DNA of 64,000 bases from Marinobacterium mangrovicola (GCF_004339595.1 NZ_SMFU01000007.1:186001-250000); one strand, 5' to 3'; counted from the stretch's first letter, positions 8,104-17,298 are shown. Translations and numbers: made by a program. Notes: a model not told the origin generated them from the sequence alone.

Positions 8104-9387
8104 ATGCTGTTTTATAGAAGCCAAAAGCATTTGAATCAGTCCGTCTCTCTTTTCTCCCGTGCCCGCACCTCGTTGGGTGCCGCAACACTGTCCGCTCTGC
8201 TTGTGCTAGCCTCCACCGAGGTTCGTGCCGATCATTTCAGCGACCATATTCGTATCAGCGGTTTTGGCTCCATCGCGCTTACCCGTGGTGGTGATGAAAA
8301 CTTGGGCTTTCGTAGAAACGTATCCCAGGAAGGGGAGTTTGATCGCTGGTCATTTCGGCCCGACTCGTTGCTGGGTGTTCAGCTTGATGCCGATCTGAAT
8401 GACCGTCTGAGAGGGACGCTGCAGCTGGTGGGTAAGGACCGGCCGGAGAACGGTCTGGAAGAATCGATCGAGGCTGCTTATCTCGCCTACAATATCGACC
8501 CCCGCTGGACTCTGAGGGTAGGGCGGGTAGGGATGGACCTGCTGCCGATGTCCGAGTATCAGAATATAGGTTTTGCCTATGACTGGGTGCGCCCGCCGGT
8601 CGATTACTATGGGCTGATCCCTTTCTCCTATATTGATGGTATGGATCTTCGCTATACCCGCCCAGTTGGCGCGGGAACACTCTCTGCCAAGTTATCTGCG
8701 GGTAGCACCAAAAATATCTATGAGTCTTTCGACCAGCATAACTATTTCAAGCTGGAGCCTTTCTACGGTGTCTCGCTGCGCTATGAGCTGAATAATCTCG
8801 CGCTGATGGCGTCCTACGCGCGATCTGAAATTCAGGATTTCAAGAACCCCAACGTCGATCTGCTGGAGGATTACCTGCTATCGCTGCCATCTTTCACCGG
8901 TGGTTCTGAGGTGGCCGAGCGTCTCAGGCTGGATGGCATTGTCACCGAATATTACTCTCTCGGTGCTGAGTATCGGACGGGTCCCTGGAAGGCCACAGCA
9001 GAGATCGCTTACCTGGATTCCGATGGCGAACTGTTCCTGCCTTTTCTCGGTGGCTACGCCGGTATAAGCCGTCGCTTTGATAGCGTCTCTCTGTATGGGC
9101 TGGTCTCCCAGGCACGAACCACCAAGGATGCAGCTACTTTAGATGCGCCGTTGTTGCCTCCTCCTCTGGGTCACTACATTCAGCGAGCACTGAACTCGGT
9201 TCAGAGTGATCAGAAAACACTCTCTCTGGGTGCGCGCTGGGACCTGCGTAGTAATATGGCACTAAAGATGCAATGGGATCGTACCTGGGTGGAAGAGGGT
9301 GAGGCGTTCCTCTGGGGGCGGGATACTGAGCAGACGCCGAAATCGGCTCTGGATACCTTTACCCTGAGCATGGACTTTGTATTCTGA
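8104..9387 (+). CDS. Outer-membrane beta-barrel (porin-like) protein
   Basis: This 427-residue exported protein has a signal peptide of about 42 residues, probably cleaved after EVRA (mature DHFSDHIRISGFGSIAL). The mature part consists of alternating amphipathic strands with girdle aromatics and ends in FTLSMDFVF, a C-terminal phenylalanine motif recognised by the Bam machinery. This indicates an outer-membrane beta-barrel of porin type; substrate unknown. It is followed within 2 bp by a small periplasmic binding-like protein and a diguanylate cyclase, so the three probably act as one sensory or uptake unit. No good ribosome-binding site precedes the ATG, so the start is moderately certain. 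Confidence 0.8.
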   Translation: MLFYRSQKHLNQSVSLFSRARTSLGAATLSALLVLASTEVRADHFSDHIRISGFGSIALTRGGDENLGFRRNVSQEGEFDRWSFRPDSLLGVQLDADLNDRLRGTLQLVGKDRPENGLEESIEAAYLAYNIDPRWTLRVGRVGMDLLPMSEYQNIGFAYDWVRPPVDYYGLIPFSYIDGMDLRYTRPVGAGTLSAKLSAGSTKNIYESFDQHNYFKLEPFYGVSLRYELNNLALMASYARSEIQDFKNPNVDLLEDYLLSLPSFTGGSEVAERLRLDGIVTEYYSLGAEYRTGPWKATAEIAYLDSDGELFLPFLGGYAGISRRFDSVSLYGLVSQARTTKDAATLDAPLLPPPLGHYIQRALNSVQSDQKTLSLGARWDLRSNMALKMQWDRTWVEEGEAFLWGRDTEQTPKSALDTFTLSMDFVF

Positions 9388-9389
9388 CT

Positions 9390-9830
9390 ATGAATTGGAT
9401 GATCAAAGCCGTGTGGATACTGCTAGCCTTTAGTGGGTCGCTCTATGCTGGCGATATTCTGGTGGTGGTGAGCAAGGACTCACCGGTAGATACCATCACC
9501 AAGCGTGAGCTGGTGGACCTTTACATGGGGCGTTCGCACAGTCTGCCTGATGGCTCGCCTGTTATGAAAATTGATGCGCCAGTGGATTCGCCCGTCAGGG
9601 CAGAGTTTTATCAGGCGCTGATCGGTATGAAAGTTTCAGAAGTCAACGCATACTGGGCAAGGCTTATGTTCACCGGACGTGCGACGCCGCCCATGAGTGT
9701 GACCAAGCCGGAAGATGTTGCCGGGCTGCTGGCAAGAAATCCGAGCGCGCTAGGCTACTTGCCAGAGGACAGCGAAAATGAACAGCTTAAAACCATTTTC
9801 GTTATTAAAGAGGATCAGGGAGCGCCTTGA
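9390..9830 (+). CDS. Small periplasmic phosphate-binding-like (PBP-like) protein
   Basis: This 146-residue protein has a signal peptide (MNWMIKAVWILLAFSGSLYA-GD) and a half-length type II binding fold. The segment VVVSKDSPVDTITKRELVDL, then MGRSHSLPDGSPV and the late LGYLPED, are typical of PstS-like proteins of about 140-150 residues that are often encoded next to regulators. It is too short to be a normal ABC binding protein and no transporter follows. It lies 2 bp after the porin gene and overlaps the diguanylate cyclase gene by 53 bp. A role as periplasmic ligand sensor or partner for the cyclase is inferred. Confidence 0.78.
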   Translation: MNWMIKAVWILLAFSGSLYAGDILVVVSKDSPVDTITKRELVDLYMGRSHSLPDGSPVMKIDAPVDSPVRAEFYQALIGMKVSEVNAYWARLMFTGRATPPMSVTKPEDVAGLLARNPSALGYLPEDSENEQLKTIFVIKEDQGAP

Positions 9831-11403
9831 TCTTCAGATAGCCCTGGCCATTCTCTGCCTGGCTACGGCATTTCTTTTTGTCGGTGGCTATCTTAATTAT
9901 CTGCGCGCTCAGGAGCAGGAGCGCACGGGTGTTATCACCATGGTCAGGGAGATGGTCGCCGTTGTCGAAGGCAATGCGGCGATTGCTGCTTATCTGCAAG
10001 ATCTTCAGCTGGCAACCGAGATCAGTGCAGGCCTGCAGAGCAGTCGTTATATATCCATGGTCAGCATCGACATTGATGGCGGCGGGCTGGTCTCGACCGG
10101 CGCGGTCCAATCTGGACGCTCCCCCGACTTCGTGCTTGAGCTGGCCTCTCCTTTTTCCGCCGCCGAAACAGTAGGCAGTATCAAGGTCTACGCGGACCTG
10201 GATTACATTGAGAAGCTTGCTGCCAGCAAGGGACGTTCGGTAGTCAGCGGTCAACTGGCTTTGCTGTTACTGGTTTCCGTGGCGATCCTCTGGGCCGTGC
10301 GTGTGGTTGTAACCCGACCGCTCGGTTCGGTAGTGCGGCAGTTAAAAAAGATCAATTTGAGCGACGAGGGATCTATCAATCAGATCTCGACGCGCAGTCA
10401 GGATGAGATCGGCTATCTGGCTGATAACATCAACTCAATGCTGTCAGCGATTCACGCGGCCTACCTCAGTGAGGCGGAGCAGAGCCGACGTATTGCGCAG
10501 CTGGAGCGCAAATTCCGCCTTATCTTTGAAGGTTCCCACGCCGGTATCGTGATGGTGGATGGCCAAAACCGGCTTTCTCTGGCCAATCAGGCGTTTCAGT
10601 CCCTGGTTGCGCATCTGGACCCGCATCTTGATCAGCAGGAGCCGCGGCCGCTATCACAGCTTTTTTATGATCCTGAATTGGTGGAAGGGATTCTTTCGAC
10701 TGTGCGTGAGAATAACGCCAGTGTATTCCGTGACCTCAAGCTTGCTGGCGAGCAGGAGGTCTGGGTGCGTAGCCTGTTTTCTCTGATTGAGTCGCAGAAC
10801 AGCGCTGAAATGGGCTATATCGAGGTGGTTTTCTCCGACATCTCCGACCGGGCTCTGATCGAAAAGCACTTTGAATATGGTGCCACGCACGACCAGCTTA
10901 CAGGTCTACTGAACCGGCGCGGTGGCGAGGCGCGGTTTCGGCGGCAGGTTGAGCAGGCGCAGTCCCGTGCGGGTAGCTTTGTGCTTTGTCTGATCGATCT
11001 GAACGACTTCAAACCGGTCAATGATATTTATGGCCACGAGGCCGGTGACGTAGTGCTGAAAGAGATTTCGTTGCGATTGAAGAGTGCTTTGCGGGCCGAT
11101 GATGTCATTGTCCGCTGGGGAGGAGACGAGTTTGTCGTCTCCATGCTGGCTCAGAGTTCGGATGCGGTGGATGCGGTGGGCCGCAACCTGCTTTCGGTGT
11201 TTGAACAGCCGGTGGAGATCCGCCCTGAGGTTTGGGTGCGGGTGGGCGGCAGTATCGGTATCGCCACGTCGGATCGCGTCGGCTTCAGTATCGAGCGGAT
11301 GGTAGAAGCGGCGGATGAAGCGATGTATATCGTCAAGAAGGGCGACAAGAACAGCTATCAGGTGTTTGGCGATTCAGTGGCGAGAAGTCAGTCCCAGGCG
11401 TAG
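9778..11403 (+). CDS. Membrane diguanylate cyclase (periplasmic sensor-HAMP-PAS-GGDEF)
   Basis: This 541-residue enzyme makes cyclic di-GMP from two GTP. TM1 is at about 19-40, followed by a periplasmic domain of about 115 residues resembling CHASE8 (NAAIAAYLQDLQLATEI), TM2 at about 158-180, HAMP to about 235, a PAS domain (about 250-370) and a GGDEF domain (about 375-535). The active-site GGDEF is intact (G448-F452). The allosteric I-site RADD (R439-D442) lies five residues before it, so product inhibition is expected. ATG at 9778 (preceded by AGAGGAC) lies inside the preceding gene, implying coupled translation. The signal may come through the periplasmic partner at 9390. Confidence 0.92.
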   Translation: MNSLKPFSLLKRIRERLDLQIALAILCLATAFLFVGGYLNYLRAQEQERTGVITMVREMVAVVEGNAAIAAYLQDLQLATEISAGLQSSRYISMVSIDIDGGGLVSTGAVQSGRSPDFVLELASPFSAAETVGSIKVYADLDYIEKLAASKGRSVVSGQLALLLLVSVAILWAVRVVVTRPLGSVVRQLKKINLSDEGSINQISTRSQDEIGYLADNINSMLSAIHAAYLSEAEQSRRIAQLERKFRLIFEGSHAGIVMVDGQNRLSLANQAFQSLVAHLDPHLDQQEPRPLSQLFYDPELVEGILSTVRENNASVFRDLKLAGEQEVWVRSLFSLIESQNSAEMGYIEVVFSDISDRALIEKHFEYGATHDQLTGLLNRRGGEARFRRQVEQAQSRAGSFVLCLIDLNDFKPVNDIYGHEAGDVVLKEISLRLKSALRADDVIVRWGGDEFVVSMLAQSSDAVDAVGRNLLSVFEQPVEIRPEVWVRVGGSIGIATSDRVGFSIERMVEAADEAMYIVKKGDKNSYQVFGDSVARSQSQA

Positions 11404-11431
11404 AGGCTCTGATTGCGACCAGACAGACAAC

Positions 11432-11458
11432 AAAAAACCGGCTCAAGGCCGGTTTTTT
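11432..11458. terminator. Bidirectional terminator between cyclase and icd
   Basis: AAAAAACCGGC-TCAA-GCCGG plus TTTTTT: an A-run before and a T-run after a GC stem. It can terminate both the plus-strand cyclase operon and the minus-strand icd transcript. Confidence 0.9.
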
Positions 11459-11510
11459 AATGGGCGCCCGGTCTTGGTGAAAGGGCGCCGTTGCTCTGTA
11501 TTCAGTCGGA

Positions 11511-13745
11511 TCAGACTGACAGGGAGTCCAGCAGGTTGTTCAGAGTTGCGCTCGGGCGCATCACTGCTGAAGCCTTGGCCGGATCAGCGTGGTAGTAACC
11601 ACCGATTTCAACCGGCTTGCCCTGAACCGCTGCCAGCTCGTCAACGATTTTCGCTTCGTTGGCGCTCATCTGGTCAGCCAGCGGCTTGAAGACTTTGGCC
11701 AGTTCAGCGTCGTCGGTCTGGTTAGCCAGTTCCTGTGCCCAGTACAGAGCCAGGTAGAAGTGGCTGCCACGGTTGTCGAGTTCGCCAACCTTGCGTGACG
11801 GAGACTTGTTGTTCTCCAGGATCTGACCGGTAGCCTTGTCCAGGGCCTGACCCAGAACGCGGGCGCTCGGGTTGTCGTACTTCATGCCCATCTCGTCCAG
11901 AGAAGCAGCCAGTGCCAGGAATTCACCCAGGGAATCCCAGCGCAGGTGGTTCTCTTCAACCAGCTGCTGTACGTGTTTCGGTGCAGAACCGCCAGCACCG
12001 GTTTCGTACATGCCGCCGCCGGCCATCAGCGGAACGATGGACAGCATCTTGGCAGAGGTGCCCAGTTCCATGATCGGGAACAGGTCGGTCAGGTAGTCAC
12101 GCAGCACGTTACCGGTGACGGAGATGGTGTCCAGACCGCGTATAGCACGTTCCATGGATTCACGGATAGCGCTGTTGTAATCCAGGATGCGGATATCCAG
12201 GCCGCTCAGGTCGTGCTCTTTCAGGTACTCTTCGACCTTGGCTTTCAGCTGCATGTCGTGAGCACGTTCCGGGTCCAGCCAGAAAATAGCCGGAGTGTCG
12301 GAGTTGCGGGCACGGTTAACAGCCAGCTTGACCCAGTCGCGGATCGGCGCGTCTTTGGTCTGGCATGCACGCCAGATATCGCCTTTCTCCACTTCGTGCT
12401 GCATCAGAACTTCGCCGTCTGCAGCGTTAACAACACGCATGGTGCCGTCGGCCTTCATTTCGAAGGTCTTGTCGTGAGAGCCGTACTCTTCCGCTTTCTG
12501 AGCCATCAGACCGACGTTCGGTACAGAGCCCATGGTGGTCGGGTCGAAAGCGCCGTTGGTCTTACAGAAGTTGATCACTTCCTGGTAGATGCGCGCGTAA
12601 GTGGACTCCGGCATCACCGCCTTGGTGTCCTTCAGCTTGCCGTCACGGCCCCACATTTTACCGGAGCTGCGGATCATCGCCGGCATGGACGCATCGACGA
12701 TTACGTCGCTCGGGATGTGCAGGTTGGTGATGCCTTTAACGGAATCAACCATCGCCATTTCCGGGCGTTCAGCGTAGCAGTCGTGGATATCCTGCAGGAT
12801 CTCTTCCTGCTGGGAGTCCGGCAGCTGCTTGATCTTGTCGTAAACGCTGGACAGACCGTTGTTCGGGTTAACGCCGATCTCTTCGAAGGTCTTACCCCAC
12901 TTGTCGAACAGATCCTTGTAGTACACGGTCAGCGCGTGACCGAAGACGATCGGGTGAGACACCTTCATCATGGTCGCTTTAACGTGCAGAGACCACATAA
13001 CGCCGGTCTCTTTGCAGTCGTTCAGGGTGTCTTCAAAGAACGCACGCAGTTTCTTGGCGCTCATGAACATGCCGTCGAAGACTTCGCCTTTCTGCAGGCT
13101 CAGCTCTTTCTTCACTTCGACGTTGCCGTCTTTGCCAACGAACTCAATGCGGATGTCACCGGCGTCAGCCATGGTGATGGACTGCTCGCTGGAGAAGAAG
13201 TCACCGCCGCGCATGTAGTCAGCGTGGGACTGGGAAGCTTTGCTCCACTCGCCCATGGAGTGCGGGTATTTGCGAGCGAAGGCTTTAACGGCAGCCGGCG
13301 CACGGCGGTCGGAGTTACCTTCACGCAGAACCGGGTTTACAGCACTGCCGAGGATCTTGCTGTAACGCGCCTTGTTCTCTTTCTCTTCGTCGTTCTTCGG
13401 CTCTTCGACGTACTCGGGAACGTTATAGCCCTGAGACTGAAGTTCAGCGATGGCAGCACGCAGCTGCGGAACGGAAGCACTGATGTTGGGGAGCTTGATG
13501 ATGTTGGCGTCCGGGCTCTGGGTCAGGGCGCCCAGCTCGGCCAGGGAATCGGCAACGCGCTGGTCTTCGCTCAGGCGGTCCGAGAAAGCGGCCAGTACAC
13601 GAGCGGCGACAGAGATGTCACTGGTTTCAACTTCGATGCCGGCAGCAGCAGCGAAGGAGCGAACGATCGGCAGCAGGGAGTGGGTTGCCAGTGCCGGTGC
13701 TTCGTCCGTAATGGTGTAAATGATTTTCTGATTTGATGTCGTCAT
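11511..13745 (-). CDS. icd: Monomeric NADP-dependent isocitrate dehydrogenase
   Basis: This 744-residue cytosolic enzyme converts isocitrate to 2-oxoglutarate plus CO2 with NADP+. Length and sequence place it in the monomeric IDH class (N-terminus [56 protein letters not shown] near the C-terminus), distinct from the 45-kDa homodimeric enzyme. Start ATG at 13745 follows GGGGAAAAGA. Strongly biased codon use points to high expression and leaves a 596-codon open frame on the opposite strand that is not a gene. It is a single-gene unit with a terminator at 11432. Confidence 0.97.
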   Translation of the reverse strand: MTTSNQKIIYTITDEAPALATHSLLPIVRSFAAAAGIEVETSDISVAARVLAAFSDRLSEDQRVADSLAELGALTQSPDANIIKLPNISASVPQLRAAIAELQSQGYNVPEYVEEPKNDEEKENKARYSKILGSAVNPVLREGNSDRRAPAAVKAFARKYPHSMGEWSKASQSHADYMRGGDFFSSEQSITMADAGDIRIEFVGKDGNVEVKKELSLQKGEVFDGMFMSAKKLRAFFEDTLNDCKETGVMWSLHVKATMMKVSHPIVFGHALTVYYKDLFDKWGKTFEEIGVNPNNGLSSVYDKIKQLPDSQQEEILQDIHDCYAERPEMAMVDSVKGITNLHIPSDVIVDASMPAMIRSSGKMWGRDGKLKDTKAVMPESTYARIYQEVINFCKTNGAFDPTTMGSVPNVGLMAQKAEEYGSHDKTFEMKADGTMRVVNAADGEVLMQHEVEKGDIWRACQTKDAPIRDWVKLAVNRARNSDTPAIFWLDPERAHDMQLKAKVEEYLKEHDLSGLDIRILDYNSAIRESMERAIRGLDTISVTGNVLRDYLTDLFPIMELGTSAKMLSIVPLMAGGGMYETGAGGSAPKHVQQLVEENHLRWDSLGEFLALAASLDEMGMKYDNPSARVLGQALDKATGQILENNKSPSRKVGELDNRGSHFYLALYWAQELANQTDDAELAKVFKPLADQMSANEAKIVDELAAVQGKPVEIGGYYHADPAKASAVMRPSATLNNLLDSLSV

Positions 13746-14090
13746 TCTTTTCCCCAGTGTTAGATGGCTGGATTGGCCAAAGCAAGCAGTTCGAGAAGGG
13801 GGCTTTTGGCCGCCCTAATCAACTTGTTGTTCAGGTGTCTGCGAACAACTCCTGGGGAGAAAAACACTGCAGGATTTATTCGCAGGTTCCTACTTTATGA
13901 GTATTTTTGTGGCGTCGCATTGTACCGAAAGAGGAGCCTTCGATATATGGCCAAATGGCCGGGAAGGGGCGTTTTTTGCCGTTTTTAGCCCTAAGTCTAA
14001 TACGGCAAAGCCTGTTGTGCCTGCTTTCAGCCCAGTAAACATGGGGCCTGAGCGGCCCCAGCGTGAATACCGATAAGTGAGTTGCCGGTA
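13746..14090. other. Intergenic region upstream of icd
   Basis: 345 bp between icd and the kinase-like gene, both on the minus strand. It must hold the icd promoter. A GC-rich hairpin (GGGGCC-TGAGC-GGCCCC near 14043-14059) lies just downstream of the kinase-like gene and may act as a weak terminator, but it lacks a T-run. A 74-codon open frame at 13764-13988 has no ribosome-binding site or family and is not called. Confidence 0.5.
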
Positions 14091-15512
14091 TCAGTCGTGA
14101 TCGAGCTGGATGTGGAACGCGGTGCCAGTATCAAGATCCGAAGTGACCGCCATATGACCCTGGTGCTGTTCGGTGATAACGAAATACGCCAGTGAAAGAC
14201 GTTTGGCGGCACCAACCTTGGCCTGCTCGATCGTACCGTCGCTGTGCATGAACGGTTCGAACAGGTACATCTGCTCGTCGGCGGTGAGGCCGACGCCGTT
14301 GTGTTCGATACGGATTGAAAGGGCATCGAAGTTCTCGGCGACATAGATATCAATTCGCGGTTTAAAGCCTTCTTCCGTTTTTTCGATCAGCGCCTGATAA
14401 GCGTGGCGGAACAGGCTCAGGAACACCTGCTGCAGTTCGGTCACGTAGCAGGGCACCATCGTCACGTCATCCTGGTAGTGCCGCTCGATCTGAACGCTGG
14501 TGAACGGGAAGGTATCGGGTTCAGCAAGCACGTCTCGTGACTGTTCAAGCGCGTGCTCGATCACATCCACCGCGTTGGCGTTCTGCGGTTTGTCGCTGCG
14601 ACCGCGGGCAAACTGCAGCAGGTTGCGGATGATCGATTCCACCTTGCGGCCGCTTTCCGAGGCGCTTTCAAGCAGTTCGTGCAGATGCTGGCTTTCTGGG
14701 CTCTGCTCGGTCCCCGGTGGCAGCAGCTTGCCGGACTCGAGTGCGCCCTGGAAGCTGCGCAGGTCGAACAGGATGCCCTGCAGCGGTGTGTTGATGTCGC
14801 TGGCCATGGTGCTGGCGAGTTCACCCATGGAGGAGAGCTTGTCGTGGTGAATCAGCATATTTTCGGCGATGACGCGCTTGGTCACGTCGTCCACCAGGAT
14901 TACCACACCCGGATCGCTGTAGTTCTGCAACGGGTAAACGGTGATATCGAAGTGGTAGCTGCCCGGCTGGCTATGGCGCAGTGTGATCGCTTCGCCCTTC
15001 TCAAGTGCCTGCTCGATATGGCGCGGCGCAACGGTGATATCGGAGTAGATCTCCCAGAGATTCTGGCCGATGGCGTCCTCGCTGCTGATGCCGGAGATCT
15101 GCTCGGCGCGCTTGTTCCACTGCGTGATAATGCCTTGGCGGTCAAGGCCGACCAGGACCAGCGGCATGGAGCTCAGGATGTTCTGAATATATGACTGGGA
15201 TGACTTGAGCATCTTGGTGGTGACCACATGCTCGGAGACTTCCTGCTCCAGCTTTGCGGTGCGCTCACGTACGCGCTGCTCAAGATGGCCGCGGATCTCT
15301 TCCAGTGCCAGGTTATAACGACGGGCGCGGCGCCAGGTGACGAAGAGAATCAGTACCACCAGTGTCAGCAGGATGATCAGCACCCCGCTGGAGAAGTTGG
15401 CGACATACTGCCAGTTGGTGCTGCCGTCAGTTTCTCTGAAGGGAGCGAAAATGTCGGCGAAGGCAAGCGGGCTGGCGATCAATGTGCAAAGAGCAATAAA
15501 AAGACGGGTCAT
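14091..15512 (-). CDS. Degenerate PAS-histidine-kinase-like membrane protein (pseudokinase)
   Basis: This 473-residue protein has a signal-like N-terminus (to about residue 19), a short periplasmic loop, one TM (about 40-62), a coiled coil, a PAS domain (about 105-215) and HisKA plus HATPase regions. The H-box reads GELASTMASDINTPL, with Ser238-Asp239 where active kinases have His-Glu. The N-box Asn is His (SLFRHAYQAL), the G1 Asp is His (EHNGVGL), and the G2 glycines are gone (GAAKRLSLAYF). It should neither bind ATP normally nor autophosphorylate. It is divergent from the hydrogenase maturation operon that encodes an intact NtrC-type regulator, which suggests but does not prove a regulatory partnership. 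The frame is otherwise intact and unbroken. Confidence 0.85.
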   Translation of the reverse strand: MTRLFIALCTLIASPLAFADIFAPFRETDGSTNWQYVANFSSGVLIILLTLVVLILFVTWRRARRYNLALEEIRGHLEQRVRERTAKLEQEVSEHVVTTKMLKSSQSYIQNILSSMPLVLVGLDRQGIITQWNKRAEQISGISSEDAIGQNLWEIYSDITVAPRHIEQALEKGEAITLRHSQPGSYHFDITVYPLQNYSDPGVVILVDDVTKRVIAENMLIHHDKLSSMGELASTMASDINTPLQGILFDLRSFQGALESGKLLPPGTEQSPESQHLHELLESASESGRKVESIIRNLLQFARGRSDKPQNANAVDVIEHALEQSRDVLAEPDTFPFTSVQIERHYQDDVTMVPCYVTELQQVFLSLFRHAYQALIEKTEEGFKPRIDIYVAENFDALSIRIEHNGVGLTADEQMYLFEPFMHSDGTIEQAKVGAAKRLSLAYFVITEQHQGHMAVTSDLDTGTAFHIQLDHD

Positions 15513-15696
15513 ATGAGGATGTAGGCCCTTGAAAGCGATAACTGAGGAAAAAGTAGCTTACGGAAAAACAGGTTACCCGGTTCTGACAGAGGGTAACTTT
15601 CTGATCGTCCGGTGATTATAGCCGATTCGAGGTCTGGCCGGGACCGTCTCAAACTGCAATTTAATGTAAAGCTTCAGGTTTGTGGGTGAAAACTAA

Positions 15697-15725
15697 AATT
15701 CCACTCATATTTGTTAAGTGGAATT
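15697..15725. promoter_or_regulatory. Inverted repeat, candidate enhancer site for the hydrogenase regulator
   Basis: Perfect 9-bp arms AATTCCACT / AGTGGAATT with an 11-bp centre, about 90 bp upstream of the sigma-54-like element at 15801. That is a normal distance for a bacterial enhancer bound by an NtrC-family protein such as the HupR-like product of this operon. Which protein binds is inferred. Confidence 0.55.
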
Positions 15726-15800
15726 CATGTTTTCATTTCCTCATCTATCGCCTGGCCTGTAACCCCTGGTGTAACACCCCGTAGAGCGCTTTTGGCGTTG

Positions 15801-15815
15801 TGGCATGGTCTTTGT
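15801..15815 (+). promoter_or_regulatory. Candidate sigma-54 promoter of the hup/hyp operon
   Basis: TGGCAT-N5-TTGT matches the -24/-12 consensus TGGCAC-N5-TTGC with correct spacing and two mismatches, including T for the conserved C at -12. It is 80 bp upstream of hupD. Together with the inverted repeat at 15697 and the NtrC-type activator encoded in the operon, a sigma-54 promoter is plausible. Confidence 0.5.
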
Positions 15816-15894
15816 TTAGGGGGGCTTGGTAATAAGTTCCTTGTGAACTGGAAAACTGACAAGCCGAAGACGCTGCGACTGCCGGGGATGAGCG

Positions 15895-16533
15895 ATGACA
15901 AGCGATACAACACTGATACTGGGTATAGGCAATGTGCTCTGGGCTGATGAGGGCTTCGGGGTGCGATGTGTCGAAACGCTGAACCAGCGTTACCGCTTTC
16001 CTGAGGATGTGAAGCTGCTCGACGGCGGCACCCAGGGCATTTACCTCGTACAGCATGTCCAGAATGCCAGCCGGCTGCTGGTGTTTGATGCGGTGGATTA
16101 CGGCCTGAAACCGGGAACGCTGAAGATTGTGCGTGATGAGGAGGTGCCCAAGTTTATGGGCGCCAAACAGATGAGCCTGCATCAGACCGGTTTTCAGGAA
16201 GTCCTGGCCATGGCTGAGTTCACCGGCAGCTACCCGTCTGAGTTGTTGCTGATCGGCGTGCAGCCGGAGCTTCTGGAAGATTTCGGCGGCAGCCTGACCC
16301 CGGTCGTACGCGACCGTATCGATGAAGCGCTGGAGATTGCGCTTAACTTTCTAGCCGAGCGCGGCGTAATGGCCGAGTCGCGCAGTGAAACCGGCCTGGC
16401 GGCTGAGGAACTCTCACCGGGACAACTGGCGCTGCAGGCCTATGAGCAGGGCCGTCCCGCTTCCGATCAGGCGTGCCGTACCGGCGATGCCCGTTTTCTT
16501 AATCCCGCCATCGATCTGAACGAGGAATCCTGA
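15895..16533 (+). CDS. hupD: [NiFe]-hydrogenase maturation endopeptidase HupD/HyaD
   Basis: This 212-residue cytosolic M52 peptidase removes the C-terminal tail of the hydrogenase large subunit after nickel insertion. Family signature LILGIGNVLWADEGFGVRCV at the N-terminus. The three expected nickel-contacting residues are visible as Glu19 (DEGFG), Asp65 (VFDAVDYG) and His96 (SLHQTGF). A tail of about 45 residues beyond the usual domain is low-complexity. It is the first gene of the operon. In most hup clusters the structural genes hupSLC lie immediately before hupD; here there is a 382-bp regulatory region instead. Start ATG at 15895 follows GGGGATGAGCG. Confidence 0.93.
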   Translation: MTSDTTLILGIGNVLWADEGFGVRCVETLNQRYRFPEDVKLLDGGTQGIYLVQHVQNASRLLVFDAVDYGLKPGTLKIVRDEEVPKFMGAKQMSLHQTGFQEVLAMAEFTGSYPSELLLIGVQPELLEDFGGSLTPVVRDRIDEALEIALNFLAERGVMAESRSETGLAAEELSPGQLALQAYEQGRPASDQACRTGDARFLNPAIDLNEES

Positions 16534-16534
16534 C

Positions 16535-16870
16535 ATGTGTCTCGGAGTACCGATGCAGGTGTTGGCAATCGAGTCAGGTCGTGCGCTTTGCTCCGGTCGT
16601 GGTGAACCTGTCTGGGTGGATACCCGTCTGGTTGACCAGGTAAGCCCTGGCGCCTGGTTGCTGGTCTTCGCGGGTGCTGCCCGTGATGTCATCAGTGCAG
16701 AGCGTGCGGCTCAGGTCACCAGTGCCCTTGAGGCGTTGCACGCCAGCGCTAGAGGCGATGTTGACGCAATAGACCGGCTATTTGCCGATCTTGTGGATCG
16801 AGAGCCGCAGTTACCTGAGCACCTTCGCAGCGCCGCTGCAGTAAACCAACAGATAGAGAACGAATCATGA
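16535..16870 (+). CDS. hupF: HypC/HupF-family hydrogenase chaperone
   Basis: This 111-residue protein starts MCLGVPMQV; Cys2 of this motif is the conserved residue that carries the Fe(CN)2CO intermediate and contacts the large subunit. It is longer than HypC because of a C-terminal extension, as in HupF of rhizobial and purple-bacterial clusters. A second paralogue, hypC, is at 25001. It begins 1 bp after hupD and overlaps hupG by 4 bp. HupF is known to assist large-subunit maturation, particularly in the presence of oxygen. Confidence 0.92.
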   Translation: MCLGVPMQVLAIESGRALCSGRGEPVWVDTRLVDQVSPGAWLLVFAGAARDVISAERAAQVTSALEALHASARGDVDAIDRLFADLVDREPQLPEHLRSAAAVNQQIENES

Positions 16871-17298
16871 CCCATCCGCTGATTGAGCAGCTAAACAGCC
16901 GTTATGGCTACCCCAGCCTGGACGCCGATGGCGTTGATGACTTCATTCGTGAGCAGGCGTTCAGCGTGCTGTTTTTTGCCGAGGATCCGAACCGTTTTTC
17001 CGAAAGCCTGGATGTGGCGGTGATCCTGCCGGAACTGGTTAAACGCTTTCCGCAGCTCTCTCCTGCAGTGATCGCCGCGAAAGATGAGCGCAGCCTGCAG
17101 GGGCGTTACGGATTTAACGCCTGGCCGACCCTGGTGTTTCTGAAACAGGGGCGTTACCTCGGTGCGATCTCAAAGGTTCGGAACTGGGATGAGTATATCG
17201 ACGAGATCGAGCGGCTGCTGGTCTCCGAGCCGCGTCGAAACCCCGGTATCGGTATCCCGGTTGTTACGGGCAATGAATCCTCAGCCTGCGGGCATTAA
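16867..17298 (+). CDS. hupG: HupG/HyaE-like hydrogenase assembly protein
   Basis: This 143-residue protein has a thioredoxin-like fold without the CxxC redox motif (SVLFFAEDPNRFSESLDVAV; the cis-Pro region YGFNAWPTLVFLKQGRYLG is conserved). HyaE/HupG proteins act as chaperones for the Tat-exported hydrogenase small subunit. ATGA overlap with hupF. The position in the order hupFGHIJK supports the call. Confidence 0.9.
   Translation: MTHPLIEQLNSRYGYPSLDADGVDDFIREQAFSVLFFAEDPNRFSESLDVAVILPELVKRFPQLSPAVIAAKDERSLQGRYGFNAWPTLVFLKQGRYLGAISKVRNWDEYIDEIERLLVSEPRRNPGIGIPVVTGNESSACGH

Noticed and set aside
11946-13736. 596-codon open frame on the strand opposite icd
   Set aside because: It lies wholly antisense to a full-length, highly conserved icd gene and arises from its biased codon use; the protein is His/Val/Arg-rich without family features or a ribosome-binding site.
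13764-13988. 74-codon ORF between icd and the kinase-like gene
   Set aside because: No ribosome-binding site, no recognisable domain and it covers the expected icd promoter.
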